64,000 nt of DNA from Clostridium sp. AM58-1XD. GTDB lineage: Bacteria; Bacillota; Clostridia; Lachnospirales; Lachnospiraceae. Of the stretch, positions 53,922 to 63,544 are shown piece by piece. Positions within the stretch are counted from its first letter, which is position 1; every line of letters begins with the position of its first letter. Location: NCBI RefSeq assembly GCF_003464085.1, contig NZ_QSDR01000007.1:1-64000 (forward strand), in the 5' to 3' direction. Made by a program: the position numbers and the translations under genes. The notes under the pieces are model-generated. The model worked only from the letters and a program-made list of their open reading frames with translations. It was not told the DNA's origin and made no database searches.

Positions 53922-54872
53922 ATGAAAAAATATATATTAAAGCGAATGATCATAATGATACCGGTCTTTATTATTACCTCGGTAATTATTTTTTCTATCA
54001 TTCATCTGACGCCCGGGGATCCTGCCAGAGTAATCCTCGGAGACAGAGCGGTAGAAGAAGAGGTCACTGCCTTGCAGGAAAAAATGGGATTAAACAAACC
54101 GCTGCCGATCCAGTACCTGGAATGGGTAACCGGTATTTTCAAAGGAAATCTGGGAGAATCCGTGTATATTGACCAGCCGATGACTGTAATTATTGTTAAT
54201 CATATGAAACCTACCATATCTCTCACGATTTATGCTCTTTTGATCGCGGCAGGAATCGGCATTCCATTTGGAATCCTGGCAGCAAGGTACAGAGGCGGAA
54301 TTCTGGATCACGCCGTCACTATGGTTTCCCTCTGCGGAATCAGCGTCCCCAATTTTGTTGTAGCTCTTTTGCTAATACTCCTTTTCGCGTTCCATGTGCA
54401 TTTATTTCCAATCGCCGGGTATAAAGCCTTGAAAGAAGGCCTTGGCATACATATCAGATATCTGACTCTGCCGGCTCTGGCCCTGGGATTTATACATATG
54501 GGTCTGATCATGAGAATGACGCGGTCTTCTGTCCTGGAAGTACTCAATAGTGATTATATAAAAATGGCCAGGGCGAAAGGGGTTGGGGAGGCTGCAATTA
54601 TGGTAAGACATGCTTTGAAAAATGCATTGCTGCCCATTATTACAGTGATTGGACAGACTGCGGTGACGCTGCTGGCAGGAGCCGTAGTATCCGAAGCTAT
54701 TTTTAACATTCCCGGTATCGGGCAGCTGGTTGTTACTTCTATAGAACGAAGAGACTATATGGTTATTCAGGCGGTTGTACTTGTGATTGCGCTGATCAAC
54801 ATGTTTCTGATGCTGGGGCTGGACATCCTATATGCAGCAGTGGATCCCAGAATTCGGCTGGACAGCAGATGA
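53922..54872 (+). CDS. Oligopeptide-type ABC transporter permease (DppB/OppB)
   Basis: 316 aa, about six membrane helices. It starts YILKRMIIMIPVFIITSVI and has HLTPGDPARVILG, the hallmark of DppB/OppB, and the EAA loop YIKMARAKGVGEAAIMVRHA. RBS AGGAGGG. Ends 13 bases before the second permease. Confidence 0.93.
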   Translation: MKKYILKRMIIMIPVFIITSVIIFSIIHLTPGDPARVILGDRAVEEEVTALQEKMGLNKPLPIQYLEWVTGIFKGNLGESVYIDQPMTVIIVNHMKPTISLTIYALLIAAGIGIPFGILAARYRGGILDHAVTMVSLCGISVPNFVVALLLILLFAFHVHLFPIAGYKALKEGLGIHIRYLTLPALALGFIHMGLIMRMTRSSVLEVLNSDYIKMARAKGVGEAAIMVRHALKNALLPIITVIGQTAVTLLAGAVVSEAIFNIPGIGQLVVTSIERRDYMVIQAVVLVIALINMFLMLGLDILYAAVDPRIRLDSR

Positions 54873-54885
54873 GGGGGATGCGGCA

Positions 54886-55791
54886 ATGAAAAAAATAGAG
54901 CAGGAAAGAAGAAAGGCTGATATGAACGGCATGAAGCAGCAAAAGGCTGAGCTGTTTAGAGAGCACAGAACTTTAAGACGGCGGAGGCTCGTGAGGAACC
55001 AAAGAATACTAATTGGCGGCATATTGACTGCTGCAATTATTTTTATGGCCGTTTTTGCACCATTTCTGTTTCCGGAAGGACCTCATGTGATGGAAGTGGC
55101 CGACCGGCTGCAGGGACCGTCTGAGTTCCATAGATTGGGAACGGATTCTGTTGGCCGCGATCTGCTGTGCCGCCTGGTATATGGCGCAAGAGTATCGTTA
55201 GGCGTAGGTGCGGCCGTTGCTGTTATTACAATGGCGGCAGGTATGGTAATGGGATTATATGCAGGCTATTATAAGGCAATTGATCATATTGTAATGAGAA
55301 TTTGCGATAGTCTCAAGGCGATTCCATCCATCCTACTGGCGATTGCTCTTCTGGCTATTATGGGATCAGGAGTAGGAAATGTGATTATCAGTGTAAGTAT
55401 TGTATATGCGCCTGATGTTGCACGAATTGCAAGGGCTGCAGTTCTGACGGCGAAAGAGCAGACATATGTCGAAGCATTAGAAGCTTCCGGAGCGGGAGCA
55501 AATCGTATCTTATGGCTGAATATTGCGCCTAATATCCTTTCATCCGTCATTATTCAAGTATCGTTTATATTTGCGACAGCTATTGTAACAGAAGCTTCCC
55601 TTAGCTTTCTTGGAGTAGGAGTTCCGATTCCGGAACCAAGCTGGGGAAATATTGTTTACGAAGGAAAAACGGTTATGTTTCAGGCATGGTGGCTTGTCGT
55701 ATATCCCAGCCTGTTTATAGCGGCAACCGTTCTTGGATTAAATTTACTTGGCGATGGACTGAGAGATTTCTTGGATCCGCAAAATAGCTGA
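54886..55791 (+). CDS. Oligopeptide-type ABC transporter permease (DppC/OppC)
   Basis: 301 aa. A basic cytoplasmic N-terminus (about 45 residues) precedes about six membrane helices. It contains FHRLGTDSVGRDLLCRLVYG and the EAA loop YVEALEASGAGANRILWLNI, both typical of DppC/OppC. ATG at 54886 behind GAGGGGGATG is preferred to a longer frame that overlaps the upstream permease. Confidence 0.92.
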   Translation: MKKIEQERRKADMNGMKQQKAELFREHRTLRRRRLVRNQRILIGGILTAAIIFMAVFAPFLFPEGPHVMEVADRLQGPSEFHRLGTDSVGRDLLCRLVYGARVSLGVGAAVAVITMAAGMVMGLYAGYYKAIDHIVMRICDSLKAIPSILLAIALLAIMGSGVGNVIISVSIVYAPDVARIARAAVLTAKEQTYVEALEASGAGANRILWLNIAPNILSSVIIQVSFIFATAIVTEASLSFLGVGVPIPEPSWGNIVYEGKTVMFQAWWLVVYPSLFIAATVLGLNLLGDGLRDFLDPQNS

Positions 55792-55804
55792 CAGGAGAGA
55801 AGAT

Positions 55805-56797
55805 ATGCAGAAAGACATCATATTGGAGGTAAAGAATCTTTCCACTGAATTTCAGACCGAACGAGGCAGGTATAAGGCGGTAGACGGCGTGGATTTTTAT
55901 TTACACAGAGGAGAGATCCTGGGAATTGTAGGAGAGTCGGGGTGCGGAAAGAGTGTAACAGTACAATCGGTTATGCGGCTTTATGACGAGAAACGAACAG
56001 CATGTTACAGCGGAGAAGTTTGGTTGGAAGGAAAAAATCTGCTTCGTGTACCATATAGAGAGATGAAGAAAATAAGAGGAGAAAAAATATCAATGGTTTT
56101 TCAGGACGCGCTCAGTTCTCTGAACCCACTGATAAAAGTAGGAAGTCAGATTACAGAAGCAATCCGTATCCATAGAAAAACAGGCAGAAGAGAGGCAAAG
56201 AATCAGGGAATGGAATTGCTGAAAGCGGTTGGTATTCCCACGCCGGAAAAACGGTTTTACCAGTATCCCCACGAGCTATCCGGAGGCATGCGCCAGCGGG
56301 TTATGATTGCTGCAGCTCTTGCCTGCAGACCGCAGGTTTTGATTGCAGATGAACCTACGACTGCTCTTGACGTGACCATACAGGCCCAGATTCTAGAGCT
56401 AATGAAACGTCTGAATAGAGAAATGGATATGGGAATCCTCCTAATCACTCATGATTTGGCAGTTGTTTTTGAGACGTGCCAGAGGGTCCTTGTGATGTAT
56501 CTGGGCCAAATCGTTGAAGAAGGTGAGACGGAGGCGCTGTTTCAGAACCCCTGCCATCCATATACGGTAAGTCTGATGGAATCGGTTCCTGTAATGGAGG
56601 GCGACAAAAACAAACGGCTGAATACAATTAAAGGGACAGTTCCGCTGCTGAATCAGATTCCAGCCGGCTGCCGTTTTGCTCCAAGATGTCCCAGGACTTC
56701 TGAAAAATGCCGGATGGAGATGCCGAAGCTGGAAGCTGTCAGTGAAATGCAGAAAGTCAGATGCTGGTTTCCTGCCGGAAAGGGGAGTTTAAAATGA
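55805..56797 (+). CDS. Oligopeptide-type ABC transporter ATPase (DppD/OppD)
   Basis: 330 aa. Walker [10 protein letters not shown]-loop [11 protein letters not shown], signature [15 protein letters not shown], Walker [13 protein letters not shown], and a C-terminal oligopeptide/dipeptide tail ([15 protein letters not shown]) with the Cys pattern seen in OppD/DppD iron-sulfur-like motifs. Its stop overlaps the next ATG by 4 bases. Confidence 0.94.
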   Translation: MQKDIILEVKNLSTEFQTERGRYKAVDGVDFYLHRGEILGIVGESGCGKSVTVQSVMRLYDEKRTACYSGEVWLEGKNLLRVPYREMKKIRGEKISMVFQDALSSLNPLIKVGSQITEAIRIHRKTGRREAKNQGMELLKAVGIPTPEKRFYQYPHELSGGMRQRVMIAAALACRPQVLIADEPTTALDVTIQAQILELMKRLNREMDMGILLITHDLAVVFETCQRVLVMYLGQIVEEGETEALFQNPCHPYTVSLMESVPVMEGDKNKRLNTIKGTVPLLNQIPAGCRFAPRCPRTSEKCRMEMPKLEAVSEMQKVRCWFPAGKGSLK

Positions 56798-57765
56798 GCG
56801 AAAAAAACATGAAAGTCCTGGAGGCAAAACATATTAAAAAATACTTTCCTATCAGAGATGCCCTTGGGAAGCAGATCGGCGCTGTAAAAGCAGTTGATGA
56901 TGTATCACTGGCCCTCAAAAAGGGGGAAACATATGGACTTGTGGGAGAATCGGGATGCGGAAAGTCCACGCTGGGGCGCAGCCTTCTTCGCCTGTTTCCA
57001 ATCACCGAAGGCGAGATTTTTCTGGAAGGAAAAGATATAAGCTGCTTATCGGAAATTGAACTCAGACCATACAGAGTAAAGATGCAGATGATTTTTCAGG
57101 ATCCATATACATCTCTGAATCCCAGGAAGAGTATAGGAGATATTTTAGAAGAGGTTCTTAAAATCCACGGTATGAAAGACCGTTCTGCCAGAATGGAACT
57201 GTGTCTGAAGATATTAGAAAAAGTAGGTCTTATGCCCGGGCACTATTATCGGTATCCTCATGAATTTTCCGGTGGGCAGAGGCAGCGGATCGGTATTGCC
57301 CGGGCACTTCTTGTCAATCCTTCGCTGATTATATGTGATGAACCGGTTTCTGCACTGGATGTTTCTATTCAGGCTCAGATTATCAATCTTTTAAATGATC
57401 TTCAGCAGCAAACGTCTTTGACGTATTTGTTCATATCACATAATATGAGCGTAGTGCGCTATATTTCAGACCGGGTAGGAGTTATGTATCTGGGCCATTT
57501 GATGGAAGAAGCTGATACAGACGAACTGTTCTCTAATCCAATGCACCCGTATACCAAAGCGCTTTTGTCAGCCGTTCCGTCGATCGGCAGCAGAAAAACT
57601 GTTGCCGCCGGAATATCGGGAGAAATCCCATCCCCAATTCATCCGCCAACCGGCTGTGTATTTCATACCAGGTGTCCTCATGCAGTTTCAGAATGCAGCC
57701 AGGCAGACCCGGCTTTTATGGAAGCTGCTCCTGGTCATTTTACTGCATGTCGCCTTTACGGTTAG
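56794..57765 (+). CDS. Oligopeptide-type ABC transporter ATPase (DppF/OppF)
   Basis: 323 aa. Walker [11 protein letters not shown]-loop IFQDPYTSLNP, signature FSGGQRQRIGIARALL, Walker B ICDEPVSALDV and the C-terminal GCVFHTRCPHAVSEC. Completes the importer. ATG at 56794 lies within the ATGA overlap with the oppD-like gene. Confidence 0.94.
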   Translation: MSEKNMKVLEAKHIKKYFPIRDALGKQIGAVKAVDDVSLALKKGETYGLVGESGCGKSTLGRSLLRLFPITEGEIFLEGKDISCLSEIELRPYRVKMQMIFQDPYTSLNPRKSIGDILEEVLKIHGMKDRSARMELCLKILEKVGLMPGHYYRYPHEFSGGQRQRIGIARALLVNPSLIICDEPVSALDVSIQAQIINLLNDLQQQTSLTYLFISHNMSVVRYISDRVGVMYLGHLMEEADTDELFSNPMHPYTKALLSAVPSIGSRKTVAAGISGEIPSPIHPPTGCVFHTRCPHAVSECSQADPAFMEAAPGHFTACRLYG

Positions 57766-57819
57766 ATGGAAAGATGGTAATATAAGGGTATTAATTAATT
57801 TTGGCAGCGGGGAGTGAAC

Positions 57820-59082
57820 ATGGATAAAAAAAAGGGAAGAAACTCAGATTACTTACTTCAGGCGAATCGATCGCTTGTGCTGCAGATCCTTGCAAGGAAC
57901 GATGTGTGTACGAGAGCCAGAATCGCAGAAGAGACGGGACTGAAGCAGGCGACAATTACCAATATTATTACTGAAATGATACAGGCAGGCGTTGTGAGAG
58001 AAGTGGGCATTGTGGAAGGAAAGAGAGGGCGCAGGTCGATCGGAATCGAATTGGCGGCAGAGAAAATCGAAGTGATTGCTGTGAAGCTGGGACATGTTTC
58101 TTACTCGGTTGGCCTCTTTGACTTAAAGGGGACGATGCTGAAGCTATATGAGAGCAGATTTGGGACAGAGGAAGAAAATGATCCTCACAAAGCGCTTGCA
58201 AAGATTAAGAAAACAATTTGGAAGTATCTGAATCAGGAGGGGGATAAGGTACACGCGATAGGCATTGCAGTACCGGGCCCGTTTTTAAAACACTCAGGCA
58301 CAATTGCTTTAATGACACAGTTTCCGGGCTGGGACAGGCTGAATCTGAATGAGGAGTTTTTAGAAGAATTTCCGGTGCCCGTACTTATTGAGCACGGAGC
58401 AAATGCAGGGGCGCTGGCAGAATGGCGCTATGGTAAATACAGAAGGAACCAGGGAGTACTTGTGAATTTTCTTGCTGGAGAAGGAATTGGGGCAGGAATT
58501 GTTGCGGATGGACAGCTTTTTGTTGGAAGCAGAGGGATTGCAGGGGAGATCGGACATATATCATTGGATGTAAACGGGGAAAAATGCGACTGTGGGAACA
58601 GGGGATGCATGGAACTTTACTGTTCCGCCCTCTCATTTGTAAAATATGCGATGCATAAACTTCCGGAACATAAAGAAAGTATTCTGAATCAGAAGAGTAA
58701 TATTACTTATCTGGACATTTTTAAGGGAGCGGAAGACGGAGACAAGTTCTGTCTGGATATGGTGAAGCGTGCAGGATTTTATATGGGCTGCGGGATTGCC
58801 GCAGTTATTAATATTTATGATCCGGATGTAATAATAATCAGCGATGCCATGTCAAAAGGCGGAGATTTGCTTCTCGAAGAAATTAGAAGGACAGTCAGGG
58901 AAAGGATTTTAGACGTTCTTTACGAAAATATTGTGATTGACTATACAGATTTTTCAGTTAATCAGATACTATATGGTGCAGCAGTCGTGGCGATCGATCA
59001 TCTGCTCAATAGTATGAATATGCTGATGCACACACAGACGCCGGACAGCGAAGCTGGCTGTACACGAAAAAAGACCATGTAA
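57820..59082 (+). CDS. ROK-family transcriptional repressor
   Basis: 420 aa. The N-terminal winged helix (ARIAEETGLKQATITNIITEM) binds DNA. The ROK/ASKHA sugar-kinase-like domain has GIAVPGPF, GIGAGIVADGQLFVG, GEIGHISLDVNG and the zinc motif CDCGNRGCMELYCS. ROK repressors of the NagC/Mlc/XylR type respond to sugars or sugar phosphates. ATG at 57820 follows GGGGAG. Last gene of the allE-opp transcript. It probably autoregulates through the palindrome at 51387; inducer unknown. Confidence 0.9.
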   Translation: MDKKKGRNSDYLLQANRSLVLQILARNDVCTRARIAEETGLKQATITNIITEMIQAGVVREVGIVEGKRGRRSIGIELAAEKIEVIAVKLGHVSYSVGLFDLKGTMLKLYESRFGTEEENDPHKALAKIKKTIWKYLNQEGDKVHAIGIAVPGPFLKHSGTIALMTQFPGWDRLNLNEEFLEEFPVPVLIEHGANAGALAEWRYGKYRRNQGVLVNFLAGEGIGAGIVADGQLFVGSRGIAGEIGHISLDVNGEKCDCGNRGCMELYCSALSFVKYAMHKLPEHKESILNQKSNITYLDIFKGAEDGDKFCLDMVKRAGFYMGCGIAAVINIYDPDVIIISDAMSKGGDLLLEEIRRTVRERILDVLYENIVIDYTDFSVNQILYGAAVVAIDHLLNSMNMLMHTQTPDSEAGCTRKKTM

Positions 59083-59108
59083 TTGGATACATACGGGAGG
59101 AAAAAATA

Positions 59109-61057
59109 ATGATTCGACTGCTGTTTTTAGTGCCTTATCCCGAATTAAAAGAAAAGGTTGACTATGTCCTGAGAAATTATTCAGGAAAGGAAAAGGTGGA
59201 AGCGGATATCAGAGTATGGACTGTTGAAGAAATTCCGTCTGTTCCAGCCGATGAGTACGATGCCATGATCGCCAGGGGATATACGGCAAAGAAGATGGAG
59301 GAGAGTTACCCTTCGGTACCTACGATCGATATGCCTGTGTCCGGATATGATATTGTGCGTGCATTGGATGAATGCCAGGAAAAATATCATCCGAAAAAAA
59401 TAGTTATCTGCGGATTTTTTGGAAAACTGTATGAGGCCAAGGATATCTGCAGAATGTTCGGAATGAAAGCTGAAATCTATTCTCCTTCCGATTATCTGGA
59501 ACTGAACGAAATGATGAAAGAGAAAAAGATCAGAAACTGTGACGTGCTGGTGGGAGGATATTCCGCTACGATCAGCGCGAAGAAACAGGGAATCCCCTCC
59601 GTTCTGGTTAAAACGGGGGAGGATACAATCCTGCAGGCTGTAAATGAGGCGGTACGGACTGTTGTGAAAATCAGACAGGAACGATTAGCAGCCAGATGTA
59701 CAGGACCATCATCAATTCATCCAAAGAAGGAATATTTTATGTAGATCATGAGGGAATCCTGCAGGTTCAGAACAGAGCTGCCGTAGAAATGAGCGGGAAA
59801 TTGGAGAAAAGAAAAACAGAGGAGGCAGTCCGGGCAGGAACAGTGTTTCCTTTTTTAAAACATGAGTTGGAGGAAGTATTGGCAGGAGGCGGAGAACAGA
59901 CAGGCAGAATCTATACTCTTCCGGGGACAAAAACAACGGTGTCCGTCGATCTTGTACCTGTTATAGTGGGAAAAAAGGTATCGGGGGCAATCATCAATTT
60001 TTCAGATATAACAAGGATTCAGGAGCTGGAGGGGACGATCCGGCGCAAGCTGAGCAGTACGGGACTGCGGGCAAAATATAGCTTTGACGGAATTCTCTAT
60101 GAGAGCGCAATCATGGAACGGGCAATCGAAACAGCAAAGAAATATGCAGTTTCGGAGTCAAATATTATGATTGTAGGAGAAACCGGTACGGGAAAAGAAC
60201 TGTTTGCACAGAGTATTCATAATGCCAGTCCCAGGAAAGACGGGCCGTTTGTAGCTATTAACTGTGCGGCTCTTCCGGAAAACCTTCTGGAGAGCGAACT
60301 GTTTGGCTACGTGGAAGGCGCATTTACTGGAACGAGCAAAGGCGGCAAGATGGGACTGTTTGAACAGGCTCATGGAGGCACCTTGTTTCTTGACGAGATC
60401 GGGGAGGTTTCCATGTCGACCCAGACAAAACTCTTGAGGGCGCTGCAGGAGCGGGAAGTCCGGAGAATTGGGGATAATAAGATCGTAACCGTGAATGTAA
60501 GAATTATTGCAGCTACCAACAGAAGTATCAGCCGAATGGCAGAAGAGGGAACGTTTCGTAAGGATCTGATGTATCGCCTGGATGTTCTGCGGCTTTATCT
60601 GCCTCCGCTTAGAGAACGTAAGGGGGATATCCGCCTTCTGTTCTGCCACCTTCTTGGAGAAGCGCAGACCAGAATTACAGACGGCGCCTTTGACGCGCTG
60701 GAGCGTCATGAATTCAGCGGAAATATCAGGGAGTTGGAGAATATAGCGGAAAGAGTCCGGGTGCTTTACGGAGAGCAGACAGTCGGACAGGACGAGATGA
60801 TGAAGCTGTTATATCCGGATGACGTGGAAAACACGGGCAGAGAGGAAAGACGTTGTAGACAGTCTTCAGACTCCCAGGAAAAGAGACGGGGCCGGATGGA
60901 AGCTGAGGATAAAACGAGAGACCTGTCTGCAGCTACAGAACGGGAGAGGATCGAAGAGGCGCTGAAAAAGTGCGAGGGAAATCAAAAAAAGGCAGCGGAC
61001 CTTCTGGGGATGGACAGGACGACTTTATGGAGAAAAAGAAAAAAATACCAGTTATAA
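59109..61057 (+). CDS. PrpR-type sigma-54-dependent activator (frameshift as sequenced)
   Basis: 649 aa when repaired. Residues 1-190 are a PrpR-N (propionate-catabolism activator) sensor domain, followed by a PAS domain (about 200-310), a AAA+ domain with Walker A GETGTGKE (357-364), and a C-terminal Fis-type HTH (KKAADLLGMDRTTLWRKRK). The sigma-54 contact loop reads GAFTGT (404-409) instead of GAFTGA. The break is near 59697: GCC-AGA-TGT should read GCC-AGA-ATG-TAC-AGG, so one A is missing. It follows the ROK gene by 26 bases. No -24/-12 promoter was found near it, so its target is unclear. Confidence 0.88.
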
Positions 61058-61630
61058 TATACGACTGCCGGTTCTGTACTGGCGCGGCGTCTGGCCGATA
61101 TAATTTTTAAAAAGCACAAAAAAATATTTTGTGTTTTCGAATCCGACTTCCCGGGCAATGTCTTCAATCGGCATATCGGTATTTTCCAGATATTCAAGAG
61201 AGTGATGTACGCGGGTACGGTTAATATATTCACTGACCGACATATTATAAGAAGCGCGGAAGATTCTGCAGAGATATGTAGGATTCATCTGCAGCGCTTC
61301 TGCAAATCCACGGACAGACAGAGCGGGATTGGCAAATTCGCTTTCGATGCAGGCCGCAATTTGGACAGCGGCCGGATGGATTGTTCCGGACTCAAATAAA
61401 GGGGGATCAGACAAATCCTCCCGCGGTGCCGGTGACTCTGATTCGTCGGCGCATGATTCTGATAAAACAGTGTCCGTAGAGTCCGTATGGATTTCAGAAG
61501 TATTGGGCGTGGCGGAAGCCTCTTCCGCGGCAGGAGAAACGGAAGGATCAACCGCTGTCTGAGCTTTTGGCATCCCGGTTGACTCAGGATGATGTTTTAA
61601 CAGAGAAAAAATATTTTTGAAAAAATTCAA
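61052..61630 (-). CDS. AraC-family transcriptional regulator
   Basis: 192 aa from a TTG start at 61630, chosen because GGAGGTGGCAATC precedes it. Longer frames would overlap spoVT and its leader on the other strand. The N-terminal 90 residues are Ser/Glu/Thr/Pro-rich with no sensor fold recognised. The C-terminal AraC DNA-binding domain (LSVRGFAEALQMNPTYLCRI, EDIAREVGFENTKYFFVLFK) has both HTH motifs. It ends 6 bases inside the convergent sigma-54 activator gene. Target unknown. Confidence 0.82.
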   Translation of the reverse strand: MNFFKNIFSLLKHHPESTGMPKAQTAVDPSVSPAAEEASATPNTSEIHTDSTDTVLSESCADESESPAPREDLSDPPLFESGTIHPAAVQIAACIESEFANPALSVRGFAEALQMNPTYLCRIFRASYNMSVSEYINRTRVHHSLEYLENTDMPIEDIAREVGFENTKYFFVLFKNYIGQTPRQYRTGSRIL

Positions 61631-61727
61631 GATTGCCACCTCCTGAAAATGATTCTTATAGGGAGTATACCACATTTTAATTATGAAATAAAAGACCTCA
61701 TAATGCATTTTAAAGGAAACGTATATT

Positions 61728-61798
61728 TTCCTCCATTTTACAAATACTACATTTACAAGCAGCGAGAAAGATAAATGACAGAATGTAAAATGGAGGAA
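61728..61798 (+). promoter_or_regulatory. 14-bp inverted repeat covering the spoVT ribosome site
   Basis: TTCCTCCATTTTAC (61728-61741) is perfectly complementary to GTAAAATGGAGGAA (61785-61798), with 43 nt between. The right arm contains the GGAGG of spoVT. If the transcript starts upstream of 61728 this hairpin would hide the ribosome site. If not, it may be a DNA operator, possibly for SpoVT itself. Confidence 0.7.
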
Positions 61799-61805
61799 TT
61801 TTTTT

Positions 61806-62354
61806 ATGAAAGCTACAGGTATTGTAAGAAGAATAGACGATTTGGGAAGGGTGGTTATTCCAAAAGAAATCCGTAGGACGCTCAGGCTGAGAGAAGGTAC
61901 GCCGCTGGAGATTTTTACGGACAGAGAAGGAGAAATCATCCTGAAAAAATATTCCCCCATGATTGAGCTGACGGCATTTGCTGCCCAGTATGCCGAGGCA
62001 ATGGCTCAGTCAACGGGAAAAATGGTATGTATTACGGACAGAGACCAGGTGATTGCAGTAGCAGGCGGTTCCAAGAAAGAAATGCTTCAGAAAAATATTA
62101 GCCGTCAGCTGGAACAGCTCATTTCCGAAAGAACGGTGCTTACAGCTTCTGGCGATGAAAAGACATATGTACAGATTACTCCGGAGGAACCGGAAGGAAT
62201 CACAGCACAGGTCATTGCGCCGATTATATGTGAAGGTGATGCGATTGGTTCTGTTATTCTGCTGAGCCGTGAGCCGAGAACAAAATTCGGAGATCCGGAA
62301 GTAAAGCTGGTTACGACGGCAGCCGGATTCCTTGGACGCCAGATGGAAGGCTAA
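61806..62354 (+). CDS. spoVT: Stage V sporulation protein T (AbrB-type regulator)
   Basis: 182 aa. The N-terminal swapped-hairpin AbrB DNA-binding domain (GIVRRIDDLGRVVIPKEIRR) is followed by a GAF-like domain (about 60-180, VCITDRDQVIAVAGG, APIICEGDAIGSVIL). This two-domain form is specific to SpoVT, a regulator of late forespore gene expression. ATG at 61806 follows TGGAGGA. It indicates an endospore-forming host. Followed by a terminator. Confidence 0.95.
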   Translation: MKATGIVRRIDDLGRVVIPKEIRRTLRLREGTPLEIFTDREGEIILKKYSPMIELTAFAAQYAEAMAQSTGKMVCITDRDQVIAVAGGSKKEMLQKNISRQLEQLISERTVLTASGDEKTYVQITPEEPEGITAQVIAPIICEGDAIGSVILLSREPRTKFGDPEVKLVTTAAGFLGRQMEG

Positions 62355-62400
62355 GAAAGCCCATAAAAATATATGTAATTATAAATAATATAGAAAGAAC

Positions 62401-62450
62401 AAGACGGATTTCAGCGGTATTTTGAAAATGCAGCGGGTCCGTCTTATTTG
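62401..62450 (+). terminator. spoVT terminator
   Basis: AAGACGGA (62401-62408) pairs with TCCGTCTT (62438-62445), with a 29-nt loop and a short ATTTG tail. Confidence 0.65.
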
Positions 62451-62540
62451 ATTTACATGCACAGAAGGGCCCAATAGGACGGCTTTATTGCATTAATGCT
62501 TTAAAAAGGTAACAAATATACATAAAATTGGGAAATGTGG

Positions 62541-62569
62541 TTGAAAAAGTCGTGATAATGGTGTATGTT
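62541..62569 (+). promoter_or_regulatory. Promoter of the creatininase-family operon
   Basis: TTGAAA (62541-62546), a 17-bp spacer and TATGTT (62564-62569), about 50 bases before the ATG at 62628. Confidence 0.65.
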
Positions 62570-62627
62570 TATACAGTATAAAGAAAAAATATGAAAAAAT
62601 ATACAATAACAGCAAAGGGGAATCAGT

Positions 62628-63470
62628 ATGAAGGATTGGAAGACACTTTATGAGGTAAAGGGGCCGAAATCAATTATGGAGATGACGGCGGAGGAATTGA
62701 AGGAAGCAATGAAGGAAACAGATACCGTTATCCTGTCATTCGGTGCAGTAGAAAACCACAGCGTTCATCTGCCGATGGGAGCGGATTATTTTCAGGCAAA
62801 TGTTTTAATCAGAAAGGTGCATGAAGCACTGGCAGAACTGGGCATTAAATCGGTACCGGGACTGGCAGTGCCTTTTGGCGTTCAGACGAATAAATTTGAA
62901 AGAGACTCTGTATTTGGAAACTGCTATCTGTCTCAGGCCACATTTATTTCAATGGCAAAGGATCTGATCCTCAGCCTTCACGAAAGCGGTTTTAAGAAAT
63001 TTGTGCTGTGCCTTAACCATTCAGAGAATAACGGAGCCCTTCACGTAGCGGCAAAGGACCTGGCCGACCAGTATGGAATCATGAGCGTAGTAACTGACTG
63101 GGTACCTCCGATGAATGATTTCTGGCCGACAGTTCTGAATAATGCAGAGCACCAGGGACACGGCGGGGAAGATGAGACGGCATGTGTCATGGCAGCAGTA
63201 CCGGGCCTCGTGCATGTGGAAGGTGTCAAACCATATTACGCAGACGAGGACCCGAAACAGGTCAAATTCTCAGGACTTCACTATTACGGCGGCGCAGTCG
63301 GCGTTTATGCTCCTGTAAAAACGGACAACAGCCCGGGATATATCGGAGATCCGGCGGACGCCAATGCAGAAGAAGGAATTCTCTGTTACGACGCATATGC
63401 AAAATGGATTGCGCAGATTGCAGAAAAATACCTTTTCAATGATTTCAACGACAAGAGCAGGAATCTGTAA
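62628..63470 (+). CDS. Creatininase-family amidohydrolase
   Basis: 280 aa. Family landmarks are SFGAVENHSVHLPMGADYF (E and H metal ligands, then D), CLNHSENNGA and HGGEDETACVMAA. Creatininase-family enzymes open cyclic amides such as creatinine or formamide-like rings, or act in cofactor maturation (MftE type). The substrate here is unknown. RBS AAAGGGGA. Followed after 75 bases by an NhaC-like transporter gene, probably the same operon. Confidence 0.88.
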   Translation: MKDWKTLYEVKGPKSIMEMTAEELKEAMKETDTVILSFGAVENHSVHLPMGADYFQANVLIRKVHEALAELGIKSVPGLAVPFGVQTNKFERDSVFGNCYLSQATFISMAKDLILSLHESGFKKFVLCLNHSENNGALHVAAKDLADQYGIMSVVTDWVPPMNDFWPTVLNNAEHQGHGGEDETACVMAAVPGLVHVEGVKPYYADEDPKQVKFSGLHYYGGAVGVYAPVKTDNSPGYIGDPADANAEEGILCYDAYAKWIAQIAEKYLFNDFNDKSRNL

Positions 63471-63544
63471 AGATCAGGCAACGGTTCGGACGCTGCCTGT
63501 ACTGTTGCACGAACAAAAGAAGGAATAGGAAAGGGATAAAATAA

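Noticed and set aside
61631..61960. N-terminal extension of the AraC-type gene
   Set aside because: It would overlap the spoVT coding region and its leader on the other strand, and GGAGGTGG points to the TTG at 61630.
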